Assembly: GCF_000388065.1 (NCBI RefSeq)
Contig: NW_009242990.1
Location: 29,865-54,639 of the forward strand
Reading direction: 5' to 3'
Source: Fonticula alba
Lineage: Eukaryota > Opisthokonta > Rotosphaerida > Fonticulaceae
Length of the DNA: 24,775 bases
Shown here: positions 1 to 9,318 of the stretch, piece by piece
Layout: each line of letters opens with the position of its first letter
Numbering within the stretch: position 1 is the first letter of the stretch
Made by a program: the position numbers and the translations under genes
The notes under the pieces: generated by a model
Seen by the model: only the letters and a program-made list of their open reading frames with translations
What the model was told of the DNA's origin: nothing
The model's database searches: none

Positions 1-434
1 CACGAGCTGGTCTTGAGCCACGAGTAGTCGATCCCGTGAGATGACCGCGCATTCTTCTGTCGCATCCCCCCTCGAGGAATGCAAAGTAAGGCGGCCGTCG
101 AGCGTTGTCACCGGCCCCGGACCTTTGCTCTGGAGCCCGGGAGAGAGGGGGGGGGGGGCAATACGCGCATGCCCGGAGCTCACTCAGATCAGCCCCCCGT
201 CCATAGCGGGCCCCGAGACCAAGCGACAGGCTCCCTGCCTCTCTCTCTCTCTCTACCGGGAACGAAGGCACCAACAGCCGTGTGTTGAAGAGCATTCGGA
301 AGTATCATTGGGTTTCGGCTCCGAGCACCTTGTTTCCTCTGGAAAATCCTTATTAATTACATTATTTCCCTCCTTTCCCGGGGCCACTGTAACTGGCCCT
401 CTACTCGGCGGCAGTCTGGCTGTCGATCTATCCC

Positions 435-457
435 GTATTCCTCCAGGGGAGGAATGC
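435..457. repeat. short perfect hairpin
   Basis: ATTCCTCC (437-444) and GGAGGAAT (448-455) are exact reverse complements separated by a 3-base loop. A T-G wobble and a G-C pair extend the stem to 10 pairs. It sits in the AT-richer island at 301-660. No function can be assigned. Confidence 0.5.
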
Positions 458-1740
458 CATTCAAGCATGCCAACTCTCTCACGGAGACGTCCACGTGAGT
501 GGCTTGTGGTTCGACCTGTGACTTGGTTTATAGAGATTGGGACACCACTACACTTATAGCTTACACGCGGATTCCACTACGGCCGGTGCACTGGCACATG
601 ATCCGTGAGTACATGATAGCTCATCAGGCCACATGCATATGGGCACCAAATCGTCGGCACTTGCTCGGCGCGATGCGGCCAAATCCCCTTCACTGGCGGG
701 GCAATGCCGACCGGTGGGCCGCGGGGCCGTTTGCCCGCCCTGCGGCCCGCCCCCGAGCGAGGAGCCGTGCCGTGCCCGAGCACCCCGAGGTGCGGCGCCC
801 CGCGCCGGCGCACTTCGTGGCAAGGGGGCGGGGGCTCTGCGCTGGGAGGCGGGCTGGGCCATGTCAATTTGGAGCGGGTGGGCGTGGTGCGCGCGCACAG
901 GGGGGGGGGCGGGGCGGGTCGGCCTGGCTTGCCGATTGAGGGTCAGGCGCTTGTGGCCTGGGGCCGGGCCGATCGTGGGGTGAACAGGGCGAATCTACAC
1001 GGCGGGGCACTTATTTCGCCCTTGTCCTCGATACATGGCCTGGCATCACCCGATGACAGGCGTGGGTGTTTCTCTCGCTCCCTGTCTCTCGCTCTCTGTG
1101 TCTCTGCCTGTATGCCACTGAGCCTCCCTCTCCGTGTCTCCCTCTCGAAGGCACACCCACTGCTCCCTCGCACTTCCTGCTCTGCCGGTGCCTCTGTTGC
1201 GGGAGTTGGCTTCCACTTCCCTCGAAAAAGGGCTCCTGAGTAACTGCAAAGTGGCCACCCAAAGCGGCTGCACGGGTGAGGCTGGCACGGGAGTTCTGCC
1301 GGTTCTGGACGCCGCTTGTGGTGCACTCCACTTGTTCGGGGAATTTTCATGTGTTTGAAGCCATATTCCCTTCCCCCTAAGACTCCTCGCATGCGGGTCG
1401 GCCTCCCTGGCGACAAGTTCGCGCCCTCGACCGCGCAGCCTAGTGCGCGTATTTTTCCACCGTCCCGCCAGAAGGATGTCTTGTTTCCGACCGCCCCCCC
1501 CCCCCCCCCCCGGGCCCGATCCTTGCAGCCATGGCGCTATGGCCCTCGAAAGAGGACCGATGGCGCATGGCGGTTCCTCCATCGCCAAGGCGCGAGGGGA
1601 GGGACAGATGGCCCGTTCCTGCCGGCCGCTATACCCCCTTTGCTTCCTTCGCCTCCTGGGGCTGTCGGGTCCACGCCCTCTTACATACCCCCGGCGGCCA
1701 CGGATTGACGGCACGCCTGCGTGCATGCCGGTGCCCCCGG

Positions 1741-1811
1741 TGTGTGTGTGTGTGTGTATGTGTGTGTGTGTATGTGTGTGTGTGTGTATGTGCGTGTGTG
1801 TGTATGTGTGT
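1741..1811. repeat. interrupted TG/TATG microsatellite
   Basis: About 70 bases of TG dinucleotides are broken by regularly spaced TATG and one TGCG variant. The open frames through it translate to Cys-Val or His-Thr strings, which are products of the repeat rather than a gene. Confidence 0.9.
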
Positions 1812-2251
1812 CCCGGGCAGGAGGAATGCGTCCATCCCCGGGGCATGGGGGGGAGAGATGTACCAACTCTTATGTCGTTCGGCCGGGCTTTCCAGCGAGG
1901 CGCACACGCGCAGCCGGTGTCTCATTAGCGTCGGGCCAGGGGCCGGGGACGCGCCGAATGAGATGTCTGCATGCCGGGATCGACAAAATGGTCGCATGTG
2001 TGTCGGTCCGCGCCCCTCGGCCCTCGGCGTCCCTCCCCCGGGAGGACGCTCGCATGGCTGTGGCTCTTGACGGGCGGGAGGCTCACGCGGGAAGCGGGGC
2101 GGGTGCCGCAGCAAGGCCAGCCGCATGCGCCGCGCATGTGTGCACCCACAGAGAACCATCCACTCGCCACCCGGGGCGCCTCCACTTCAGGTGCCTTGCC
2201 CTGTGGGCTTTTCCGCTCAAGATGCCGGGAAATCCCCCAAGCAGCTGCACC

Positions 2252-2258
2252 TATTTAA
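2252..2258 (+). promoter_or_regulatory. TATA-like element upstream of the furin-like repeat gene
   Basis: TATTTAA stands out in GC-rich surroundings 123 bases before the ATG at 2381. A start site about 30 bases downstream would leave a 5' leader of roughly 100 bases. This rests on motif and position only. Confidence 0.4.
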
Positions 2259-2380
2259 GATGCCACTGACAATGGTCAACATTTCGTTGGTGACAGCAGA
2301 GAAGACCGCCCTCTGTTCCCCTTCTCCTCCTGTTGCCTTTCCTCCGCGTACTTGCTCTTCCCATCCCGTTCTCCGCAAGC

Positions 2381-4762
2381 ATGGTGCCAACATTGCCCCG
2401 CCGGCGCCCGGCACGCCCGGGCCCCGGGTCTTTGCCGCTGGTGGCCCTGCTGCTGGCTGGCCTTTGCGCGCTGGCCGGCGCCACGCTGGAGCCCACCACC
2501 GAGCCGCTGGATCTCGAGCCCTACCCCCTGGGCAAGGTGAGCGACAAGTGCGATCAGCCTGGTGCGTGTCGGCCGGGCGCCCGCTTCCCGCCGGGAGGGG
2601 CCCCCTCATCGCCCTTTCGCCTTTCGCCCATGTGCCCGGGCCGTTGGTGGGGGGGCGGGGGGGGGGGTGCTCTTTCTTTCCCCCTTTCCCGAGGCGAATT
2701 GTCCTGACTCTCCGGGCGTTGGAAACAATGGCCGCCGTGGAATCAATGAAAAAAAAATAATAATAATCACAAAGGCGAGTCCATGTGGAAGGGGGCCTGC
2801 TTCCCGGCACTGGACCGCTGCCTCAAGGCCGTGCACACCGGCACCGACATCATTTGCGAGGAGTACAGCGCCGCATACCGCACCCTGACCTATGGGGCCT
2901 TCCTGGATGCCGAGCTTCCGGACATGCAGGTGAGCAAGGAGAATCTCGTCAGCGCCGGCATCGACATGTGCTGGAGCACCTACCCCGGGGATTGGGGCCG
3001 GTGCGAGGCCTGCCGCGTGCAGATGTCCCTCGGGGGGCAGTGCCGCTTCGTGGAGGGCGACCATTATGGCTGCCGGTATTTGAACCGGCACATTTCCGAG
3101 TCCTGTGCCGAGTGCGAGCCGGGCTACATGCAGGATGGCATGCGGCGGTGCATCACCAACTGCATCGGGCCCCATGGCACCATTTGCGGAGACCACTGCA
3201 TCGAGACGCGCCACATGCCGCTCGGGTTCAATTGCTTCAAGTGGCCGCTGGCCAATTACAATGGCAGCTCGGACGCGGTGCCCGGCCGGCCGGAGAACCG
3301 GCACCTGCTCAAGTGCAGCGAGCCCGGGGCCTGCTTCAAGTGCAATGAGGGCTGCGCCGATTGCGTCGGCCCGCGGGCGTCCGACTGCCTGTCTTGCAGT
3401 GTCCCGACGGAGAAGCTGCTCGTGCACAACCGGAAGATCTTCCTCCACCGGTATGTGGACATCGGGGCCTGTGTGCCGCGCTGCCCGACCACCACCGTGG
3501 AGATCATGGGCCACTGTGTGGCCTGCCCGCGGTGGTGCGCCAAGTGCTCGCCCGAGAACAACCGGCAATGCTTGGAGTGCATGCGGGGGCACCTGCTCCA
3601 GCCGAATGGCACCTGCTACACCACCTGCCCGTTGGGCTTCGCGCGCAACTACCTGACCAGCAAGTGCGAGCCCTGCGCCGAGGGGTGCCTCCATTGTGTC
3701 ACCAACAATCCGTCCATCTGCCTGGCCTGCAGCGATCCGCTGAAGCAGCTGTACGCCGGCCGGTGCGTGGATGACTGCCCGGTGGGCACCTTCCCGACCG
3801 AGGACATGGTGTGTCGGATTTGCGACGCCCAATGCACCCGGTGCATTGAGGGCGGCGTGTGCACCGCCTGCCGGGCCGGCTTCGAGCCGCGGCAGGGGGT
3901 CTGCAAGCCCGCCTGCCGCAAGGGGTCCTACTTCTCCAAGGCCAAGGGGGCCTGTGACAAGTGTGCCCCGGAGTGCAAGGAATGCGCCACGCTCTCGGAC
4001 AATTGCACCTCCTGCAATCCGGGCTTCATTCATCTCCAGCCGAGCTCCTTCACTGAGAGCCACCGGTGTGTGACCGCCTGCCCGGCGGGCTACTTCCACG
4101 ACCTGACCCACCGCCGGTGTGTGCCCTGCCTGTCGCCCAATTGCCAGACCTGCAATGAGGAGGGCCGGTGCATTGACTGCCAGGCCGGCTTCAATATGAT
4201 GCCCCAGCGGGGCCAGTGCTTCCGCACCTGTCCCGAGGGCTACTACAAGCAGGATGGCGTGTGTCAGCCCTGCGGGGGGATGTGCGCCACCTGTGTCAAC
4301 GGCCTGCCGGATGGGTGTCTGTCGTGCATTGCCAACAACGACAACAAGATGCCGTATGTCCGGCTGGTCGAGACACCGGGCGGCAAGGACCCGGGGCGGT
4401 GCACCTACACCTGCGGCTCCTTCGAGGGGTATGGCTTCTACATGCAGACGCGCAAGGCCCGCCTGTGCCGGAAGTGCCCGGCCAATTGCCTTGAGTGCGA
4501 TGTGCCGAATGCCCTGAACCCGGACCTCAGCACGCACTGGGTCCGGTGCAAGAAGTGCAAGGAGGGCTTCGGCTTCGCCCGCGACGGGGTCACTTGCGTG
4601 CCGCACGCGGTGGGCCTCATGGCCATCGATGTGGACGGCGCGGCCGAGGCCGACGACGACCAGGACTTCGCCTGGCTCCAGCGGCGTGTTTCCCCTTCGA
4701 TCGCGGAGGCCAAGGAGGCGCCCGCCCCGGAGCCGGAGGAGGCTGCCGCTGCCTCCGCTTGA
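2381..4762 (+). CDS. secreted cysteine-rich protein with furin-like repeats (two exons, 722 aa)
   Basis: Exons are 2381-2561 and 2775-4762; the TGA stop is 4760-4762. The intron has donor GTGCGT, a CTGAC branch candidate at 2704-2708 and acceptor CACAAAG. A donor at 2537 (GTGAGC) with acceptor at 2779 also keeps frame (712 aa). I prefer the first because GTGCGT matches the other introns here and it adds a Cys. The N terminus has an Arg-rich start and hydrophobic core (about residues 18-33), with likely cleavage after ALAGA (A34), so the protein enters the secretory pathway. Residues about 250-670 hold seven or eight repeats of roughly 45-50 residues built on CxxC...C, like furin-like/growth-factor-receptor cysteine-rich repeats. 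NGS, NGT and NCT sequons are present. The tail is acidic and Ala/Glu/Pro-rich with no membrane segment, so a soluble extracellular or vacuolar protein is inferred. No enzyme domain is seen and the function is unknown. Confidence 0.85.
2646..2668. repeat. G tracts inside the intron of the furin-like repeat gene
   Basis: Two runs of G separated by a single C lie in the middle of the intron. This is the main case here of a G rather than C tract on the sense strand of an intron. Confidence 0.7.
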
Positions 4763-4867
4763 TCCGTGAAGGGGAAGGGCCAGCTCGTGCGCCCGCGGCC
4801 GAAGCCCAGGCCGCCATGTGTCCGGCATGGCCGGCGTGGCTCCTGCCTGGCCGGACACCCTGAGCGG

Positions 4868-4890
4868 CTGGTGCCGCACGCTGGCACCAG
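4868..4890 (+). repeat. perfect hairpin in presumed 3' UTR
   Basis: CTGGTGCC (4868-4875) pairs exactly with GGCACCAG (4883-4890) around a 7-base loop, about 105 bases after the stop codon of the furin-like repeat gene. The loop is too long for a histone-type stem-loop. It could be a 3' processing or stability element, or chance. Confidence 0.5.
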
Positions 4891-5648
4891 TGTTGTGTAG
4901 TGGTTACCTTGTGCACCCTGGCTACTTTGGGCTGGCCTCTTTGGAGGGGGGCGCATCTCTTCCCGGATGCCGCGTGTTACTTTGCCATCTTATATAGCCT
5001 CCGCGGCCCGGGAGGGGGGTTCGTCCACCGAAGGGGCACCTTTGAAAGGAAGGCTGCCTGTGTCGTGCCATTTCAATAGACCCGCATCTGTGTGTGTGTC
5101 GGAGGGCCCTTTTTTTCGCCGCCGCTTGGTGACCTGTGTTTCATTGTGCCCCTCTCCGTGTCTCTCTCTCTCTCTCTTGCTCTTTCGCTCTCGGCGGCTT
5201 GCTGGCTGGCCGTGGCATCTTCTTTGCCTGCCTCCTCCTCCCTAGGGGCCAGAGCAGTGTGGGCATGCCAAGTCTGCGGGAGGGGAACATCCCCATCCGA
5301 GGGGCGCGGGGGGAGTTCACGTCACGCTGTTTGGAGCACCGAGAAGGGTGGGCGGAACAAATGGCCGGTGACAGGGCGCCTTCAGGTTGAGCTGCAATTG
5401 TCCTTGGAACTCCCCCAGGATGGATGGTTTACGGAGTGGGGATGGCGTGTCTCGTGGCCATGGTGTTTTCTCTTCAGGCAAGATGTGTGTATCTCTTCCG
5501 GGATCATTCATGCTGAACAGGGGGTGTGCGCGTGGGAGAGCGGGGCACAGAAGGGCGGGAGCGAGCAGCAGGAGCAGGAACAGGAGAGGAGGAGGGCCGA
5601 CATGGGGACCAAGGGAGGAGGGAGAGACCGAGCGGCTGAGGGGGAGGC

Positions 5649-5653
5649 AAAAA
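5649..5653 (-). terminator. Pol III terminator of tRNA-Lys
   Basis: Five A on the plus strand read as TTTTT on the minus strand, 11 bases past the tRNA 3' end. Confidence 0.75.
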
Positions 5654-5664
5654 GGAAGAATGCA

Positions 5665-5737
5665 AGCCCACTGTGGGGCTCGAACCCACGACCCTGGGAT
5701 TAAGAGTCCCATGCTCTACCAACTGAGCTAAACAGGC
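5665..5737 (-). tRNA. trnK-CUU: tRNA-Lys (anticodon CUU)
   Basis: Reading from 5737 down, the sequence folds as a full cloverleaf. The acceptor GCCTGTT pairs with AGTGGGC with three G-U wobbles. The D arm contains TAGCTCAGTTGG. The anticodon arm is GGGACTCTTAATCCC with CTT in the loop, and the T stem GTGGG/CCCAC encloses TTCGAGC. Discriminator U, no intron, no encoded CCA, 73 bases. It closely resembles animal tRNA-Lys-CUU. An A/T-rich stretch (5762-5768) lies about 25-31 bases upstream. Confidence 0.97.
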
Positions 5738-6107
5738 TTGCACGAGGGGGCAGGGGACGTGATCAAATGGTCTCGCGTTTTGTCGCGGCGCTTGTGGGGA
5801 GGGGCGCCGCACGGGGAGGCCCGGGTGGCCGACCGAACAGGGGTGTCTTGCTGAGGGGAGTGTGTGTTGGGCGGTTCTCACACCACGAGCCAGGACAAAC
5901 ACAGGGCGAGAAGGGGGCCGCCCGGACCGACACACCCGGCAAAAGGAGGGCTGCCCGGCTCTCGGACAGGCCCCCGAAAGCAGGCTGCTGCTGCTGCTGC
6001 TGCTTGTGTTCCCTCTGCCTGGTGGTCGGCTTCTCGCCGTGGCGGTCGCGGGCGGGGGCAAGAGAGGGCGAAGCGGAGCACGATGCGATCAAAAAAAGAG
6101 AGAGGAT
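5738..6107. other. spacer between tRNA-Lys and tRNA-Phe
   Basis: No gene is supported. It contains six CTG repeats at 5985-6002, giving poly-Leu, poly-Ala or poly-Cys in the forward frames, and the tRNA-Phe terminator at 6091-6097. Open frames crossing into the tRNA are shadows. Confidence 0.6.
6091..6097 (-). terminator. Pol III terminator of tRNA-Phe
   Basis: Seven A on the plus strand give TTTTTTT on the minus strand, 10 bases past the tRNA 3' end. Confidence 0.85.
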
Positions 6108-6180
6108 TGCCTCGAACCAGGATTGAACTGGTGACCTTGTGATCTTCAGTCACACGCTCTCCCAACTGAGCTATCGAGGC
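6108..6180 (-). tRNA. trnF-GAA: tRNA-Phe (anticodon GAA)
   Basis: Reading from 6180 down, the acceptor GCCTCGA pairs perfectly with TCGAGGC. The D arm is TAGCTCAGTTGGGAGAGC, the anticodon loop is CTGAAGA (GAA), and the T arm ACCAG-TTCAATC-CTGGT is intact. Discriminator A, 73 bases, no intron. Confidence 0.98.
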
Positions 6181-6206
6181 TTGGGGACTGTGTCCCCCAG
6201 GCCGAC

Positions 6207-6212
6207 AATTAA
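6207..6212 (-). promoter_or_regulatory. A/T-rich element upstream of tRNA-Phe
   Basis: AATTAA lies 27-32 bases upstream of the tRNA 5' end in GC-rich sequence. Similar elements precede the other tRNA genes here, consistent with a TATA-like Pol III upstream element. Confidence 0.4.
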
Positions 6213-7298
6213 CTCCCCGGCCCTTGGTGGCTGGCTCCGGCTCCTGGCATCGGAAGGGCCCCCGGGGGATTTTCTCGCTGGAGCTGTATTGCCCTACTCC
6301 GGACCCACACGCCTGGGGCTTTGCCCTGGGCGCTTCTCCAGCACCTCTCAGGCAGGCCTGTCGCCCTTCGATCCGATGTTGGCTTGTGTCCCGAAGTGGG
6401 GCCACACCTCTGATACACCGTCGGAGGCCGGCACCGGTTGGCTCCCGCCACTTCGGTCTCGGTGGTCGTCGTGTCTTGGCCGTGCACGGTCCCGCACCTC
6501 TTCGTGTGACTGTTTTCCGAGAGAGAAAGAGAGAGAGAGAGAGAGGGGAGAGGGAGAGCCTGCCTTCTCCGGAATGATGGAGAAAGCGCAGACACATCCA
6601 TGCCCATCCAAGCGCCTCCCGCCTGCCGGCATTTTCGTGTCTCTCCTCCTCGCTGGGCACCCCCGGGGGCCCCTGCCGCCTTCCTTCCAAGGCCCCAGCA
6701 CCTTGGGGGGGGGGGGGGGGGGGGGCATTCCCTCCATGGGGTAGCTGTGTGCCTGCCCTGGCTCTGCACATCGCCCTGCCCCGGGGGACCCGTGTCGCCC
6801 GGTCCCCGATGCACTTGGCACAGACATGCACATCGGCCACTGGCCCTTTTTTCCTCGCTTCTTTCTTGATGCCCTTTGTTCGAGAGATGGCTCCCGAGGG
6901 CCACACGCCGGAATCCAAGCGCCTCGCGGCGGCCAGGGCGCCAACAGTGGCTGCCTAGATGCGACCGCGCGCGGATGACACGCGTCCTTGCTGCTCCTCT
7001 GCCCGCGGAGCCCCATCTTCCTCGGGATGCTACCCCACTGTCGGGGTCGGCCTGCGATGCGCCCAGGGCAGCCACCCCCCCCCCCCCCCCTCGGGCAGCA
7101 TCGAGATGCCCGGCACCCTCCGGCCGAGCTGCGGGCAAGTGAAGCCAGGCAGGGCGTCCATCGCGATCCGGCTGGCAATGTCCGTCACAGGAACACAGCT
7201 CGGGCCCCGTTCAGGGCCCCCGGCTGCTGCCGCCCTCCGACGGCATTCCGGGCAGCCGGCGAGGCACCCCCGCAGGCCGGCAACACAGCATGCGCCTC

Positions 7299-7306
7299 TT
7301 TTTAAT
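7299..7306 (+). promoter_or_regulatory. A/T-rich element upstream of tRNA-Asp
   Basis: TTTTTAAT lies 30-37 bases before the tRNA 5' end. It overlaps the left arm of the 7304-7324 inverted repeat. The T run could also terminate any Pol III transcript arriving from upstream. Confidence 0.4.
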
Positions 7307-7324
7307 GGGCTGCGCAGGCCCATT
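7304..7324. repeat. 7-bp inverted repeat upstream of tRNA-Asp
   Basis: AATGGGC (7304-7310) and GCCCATT (7318-7324) are exact reverse complements around a 7-base loop, ending 12 bases before tRNA-Asp. Confidence 0.5.
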
Positions 7325-7335
7325 TGGCACGACCA

Positions 7336-7407
7336 TCCCGATTAGTATAGTGGTGAGAATCCCCGCCTGTCACGCGGGAGGCCCGGGTTCAATTCCCGGA
7401 TCGGGAG
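7336..7407 (+). tRNA. trnD-GUC: tRNA-Asp (anticodon GUC)
   Basis: The acceptor TCCCGAT pairs with ATCGGGA, discriminator G. The D arm TAGTATAGTGGTGAG is typical of eukaryotic tRNA-Asp. The anticodon arm CCCGCCTGTCACGCGGG carries GTC, and the T arm CCGGG-TTCAATT-CCCGG is intact. 72 bases, no intron. Confidence 0.98.
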
Positions 7408-7409
7408 TC

Positions 7410-7415
7410 TTTTTT
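7410..7415 (+). terminator. Pol III terminator of tRNA-Asp
   Basis: Six T begin three bases after the tRNA 3' end. Confidence 0.9.
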
Positions 7416-7444
7416 CGCCCCGAAACTTGGCCAAAGGCGCTGGC

Positions 7445-7452
7445 TTTAAATA
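7445..7452 (+). promoter_or_regulatory. TATA-like element upstream of tRNA-Arg
   Basis: TTTAAATA lies 25-32 bases before the tRNA 5' end. It is the clearest of the upstream A/T elements in this tRNA cluster. Confidence 0.5.
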
Positions 7453-7476
7453 CCAGAGGGACTGTCCGCTTCCCAT

Positions 7477-7550
7477 GGCCGCGTAGCTCAATTGGATAGA
7501 GCACCTGACTACGGATCAGGAGGTTGTGTGTTCGAGCCGCATCGTGGTCA
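7477..7550 (+). tRNA. trnR-ACG: tRNA-Arg (anticodon ACG)
   Basis: The acceptor GGCCGCG pairs with CGTGGTC with two G-U wobbles. The D arm is TAGCTCAATTGGATAGAGC, and the anticodon arm CTGACTACGGATCAG carries ACG. The T stem GTGTG/CGCAT around TTCGAGC has wobbles but is complete. Discriminator A, 74 bases, no intron. The A34 would be read as inosine, as is usual for this isoacceptor. Confidence 0.97.
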
Positions 7551-7554
7551 TATA

Positions 7555-7560
7555 TTTTTT
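7555..7560 (+). terminator. Pol III terminator of tRNA-Arg
   Basis: Six T start five bases after the tRNA 3' end. Confidence 0.9.
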
Positions 7561-7593
7561 CCTCCCCTGGTCTCAGCTGAATCGCAAGGAACT

Positions 7594-7598
7594 AAAAA
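7594..7598 (-). terminator. Pol III terminator of tRNA-Glu
   Basis: Five A on the plus strand read as TTTTT on the minus strand, four bases past the tRNA 3' end. The convergent tRNA-Arg ends only 53 bases away. Confidence 0.8.
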
Positions 7599-7602
7599 TA
7601 AT

Positions 7603-7675
7603 TTCCCATACCGGGACTCGAACCCGGGTCTCGTGGGTGAGAGCCACGTATCCTAACCACCTAGACTATATGGGA
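7603..7675 (-). tRNA. trnE-CUC: tRNA-Glu (anticodon CUC)
   Basis: Reading from 7675 down, the acceptor TCCCATA pairs perfectly with TATGGGA, discriminator A. The D arm TAGTCTAGGTGGTTAGGA is typical of eukaryotic tRNA-Glu. The anticodon loop holds CTC within GGCTCTCACC, and the T stem CCGGG/CCCGG surrounds TTCGAGT. 73 bases, no intron. Confidence 0.98.
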
Positions 7676-8448
7676 CTTGTGGGGATCACCCCGCATTCTG
7701 GCGCTGAAATTGCTTTTGCCCACCGGCTGGGTGTTTTTGATTGGGCCGCCAGGCAGGTCCCCCGTCGCGCGAAGGGGGAGACCCGGCAAGAAGCAGGCAC
7801 AGGGCACCCCCCGACATAGCGCACACACGCAGAGCCCCATGCAGCTGCGGAAGGACGCGCAGAGCGCGCCCACGCCCAGCGTGTGCCTCATATGGATACC
7901 GGCGGATGCCCGGCTGAAAAGGGGCGCACCGGCAGGAGGGAGGCAGGTCTATCCTCCCTGAACGAACCAAGGGCAGGAGACCCCGGTCAAGCACGGTCAT
8001 GCCACTTGCCCCACAGCAGGGGCGAGGGAGGCCGCGAGGAGTGGCCGAAACCCGGGGAAATGGCAGCAGTTGACCATGGGTGCCCCCCCCCCCGCTCACG
8101 ACTGAGAGGCGGGATGGGGTGCGGCGGGGTGAGGCGCGGCGCTCGCCGTGCTCCTGGTCGCCAGCGCATGCCTGGCCATGACTCTGGTGCTGATATCTAT
8201 GAAATGTGTGCCGCACATGCGCAGGCCTTTTGCCCGTCCGGGCGGTTGCCTGGGTTTCCTTCCCGGCTGTTTGTGATCCAGCATGCACCTTTGCACCACA
8301 GGCGCCAGGCTGCTGCTGCTTCCTCCCGGAAGGCGGCCCGCCTCTGGGGCCCTTGGGGCAAGTGCGGCGTCCCGGGACCTGGATTGAGACTGGAAGATTC
8401 CATTGTTCCGATTAAATAGATCCTGAGGGTCCCCTGACCCACAGATTC
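7676..8448. other. spacer between tRNA-Glu and tRNA-Ala
   Basis: About 770 bases with no supportable gene. Overlapping frames on both strands lack domains and several run into tRNA genes. The last 40 bases include the A/T element of tRNA-Ala at 8411-8418. Confidence 0.6.
8411..8418 (+). promoter_or_regulatory. A/T-rich element upstream of tRNA-Ala
   Basis: ATTAAATA lies 31-38 bases before the tRNA 5' end, matching the position of the elements before the other tRNA genes. Confidence 0.45.
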
Positions 8449-8521
8449 GGGGGCGTAGCTCAAATGGTAGAGCGGCCGCTTAGCATGCGGCAGGCAGGGG
8501 GATCGATACCCTCCGCCTCCA
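8449..8521 (+). tRNA. trnA-AGC: tRNA-Ala (anticodon AGC), copy 1
   Basis: The acceptor GGGGGCG pairs with CGCCTCC (one G-U), discriminator A. The G3-U70 identity pair of tRNA-Ala is present. The D arm is TAGCTCAAATGGTAGAGC, and the anticodon arm CCGCTTAGCATGCGG carries AGC. The T arm GAGGG equivalent surrounds ATCGATA. 73 bases. It is identical in every base to the minus-strand copy at 20728-20800. Confidence 0.98.
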
Positions 8522-9318
8522 GTCCTTCTTTTTTGCCGTGGCGACCCCGCGGCACCCATGCCCTGTGCGGGGGGGGGGGGGGTCCCCGCAACATATGTCG
8601 GACATCTGTTGTGACCGGCGGGCGTCGGTCGGGCAGGCACGCGCGTCTCCCCCCCCCCTCCCCTTCTGCCCCCAAAAGCAGCAAGGGCAAGAGGCACGAA
8701 CCACGGCAACGAGCGCATGCGTGTGTCCCCTTCCCCTGCCCCCGGGGAAAAGCACACACAGCACCCGGGGGAGGAAAGCCGCGGCCAGGCGGGGTGTGTG
8801 GCAGGGGCTGGTCGGGGCCCGGGGGCCGCGCCTCGCTGCTGTGTACGTGGGGGGGGGGGGGCGGGGCAGGGCGGCGCACATGCCCGCGGCATACGGCCCG
8901 CCGCACGATGATCCACGACATGCGGGCCGCTTTCCCCGGCGCGCTGTATCGTGCGCGCCCCGAAATCCAGCCTTCATGTGTGCTCGGAGGAATGATCCAG
9001 AGCCGTGCCGGCCTCGGTGCTGGCCCAGCCCCGCAGGGGGGGACTCGGCAGATGGAGAAAGCCGTCCCCCTGCCGCCCGCCCGCCCCGCCCGGAGACACC
9101 GCGCACGGACAGCGGCGAAGGGAACTCGCAGGAGACCCGTCCAGGGGCGCGAGGCGCCCCGGCCCGGGGGGGGGGGGGGGAGAAAAAAAACACCTTCGTC
9201 GGCCAACTTCCACCGGGGGGGGAAGTCTCCGCCAGCCCTCACCAGCCCCACCCCCCCCCTCCCGAACGCCCCGTCGCACTCGTCCCCCCCCCCCACACAT
9301 ACACACACGCACACAGCC
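8522..9318. other. spacer and 5' flank of the SGT gene
   Basis: No separate gene. It contains G tracts near 8570-8582, 8849-8860 and 9165-9180, C runs near 8649-8660, 9251-9260 and 9286-9294, and a CA microsatellite (about 9295-9315) ending just before the SGT start codon. Long frames on both strands (up to 448 codons on the minus strand) are composition shadows; the plus-strand ones are read through into SGT exons. I see no TATA box for SGT. Confidence 0.6.
8529..8534 (+). terminator. Pol III terminator of tRNA-Ala copy 1
   Basis: Six T start eight bases after the tRNA 3' end. Confidence 0.9.

Larger units (their letters stand above)
1..2250. other. left-end region without a supportable gene
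   Basis: Open frames here are short, overlap one another on both strands, and translate to low-complexity Arg/Pro/Gly peptides or to simple repeats, so I call no gene. The stretch at 301-660 is clearly less GC-rich (about half A+T by eye) than the flanks, which are around 70% GC. G runs occur near 147-157 and 899-908, a C run near 1494-1510, and CT-rich stretches near 1074-1150. An exon of a gene lying off the left edge cannot be excluded. Confidence 0.5.
4763..5664. other. 3' flank of the furin-like repeat gene and spacer to the tRNA cluster
   Basis: No supportable gene. The segment holds the presumed 3' UTR with a perfect hairpin at 4868-4890 and a CT microsatellite near 5159-5180. Purine-rich sequence at about 5550-5660 precedes the tRNA-Lys terminator. 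The one long frame here, from 5092, runs into the tRNA gene and reads CT repeat as Ser-Leu, so I reject it. Confidence 0.6.
6181..7335. other. spacer between tRNA-Phe and tRNA-Asp
   Basis: About 1.15 kb with no gene I can support. It holds a GA microsatellite near 6521-6548, a G tract near 6703-6725, a C run near 7075-7090, and an inverted repeat at 7304-7324 just before tRNA-Asp. Minus-strand frames of up to 346 codons are composition-driven and lack recognisable domains. Confidence 0.55.

Noticed and set aside
2606-4879. 757-codon open frame on the minus strand opposite the furin-like repeat gene
   Set aside because: The plus strand has a signal peptide, regular CxxC repeats and splice sites. 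The antisense product is a low-complexity Ala/Gly/Leu string.
5092-5703. 203-codon plus frame ending inside tRNA-Lys
   Set aside because: It starts in a CT microsatellite read as Ser-Leu and its end overlaps the tRNA gene.
8773-8784. GAGGAAAG-like motif recalling the conserved core of RNase P RNA
   Set aside because: The other conserved RNase P core segments are not found at suitable spacing.
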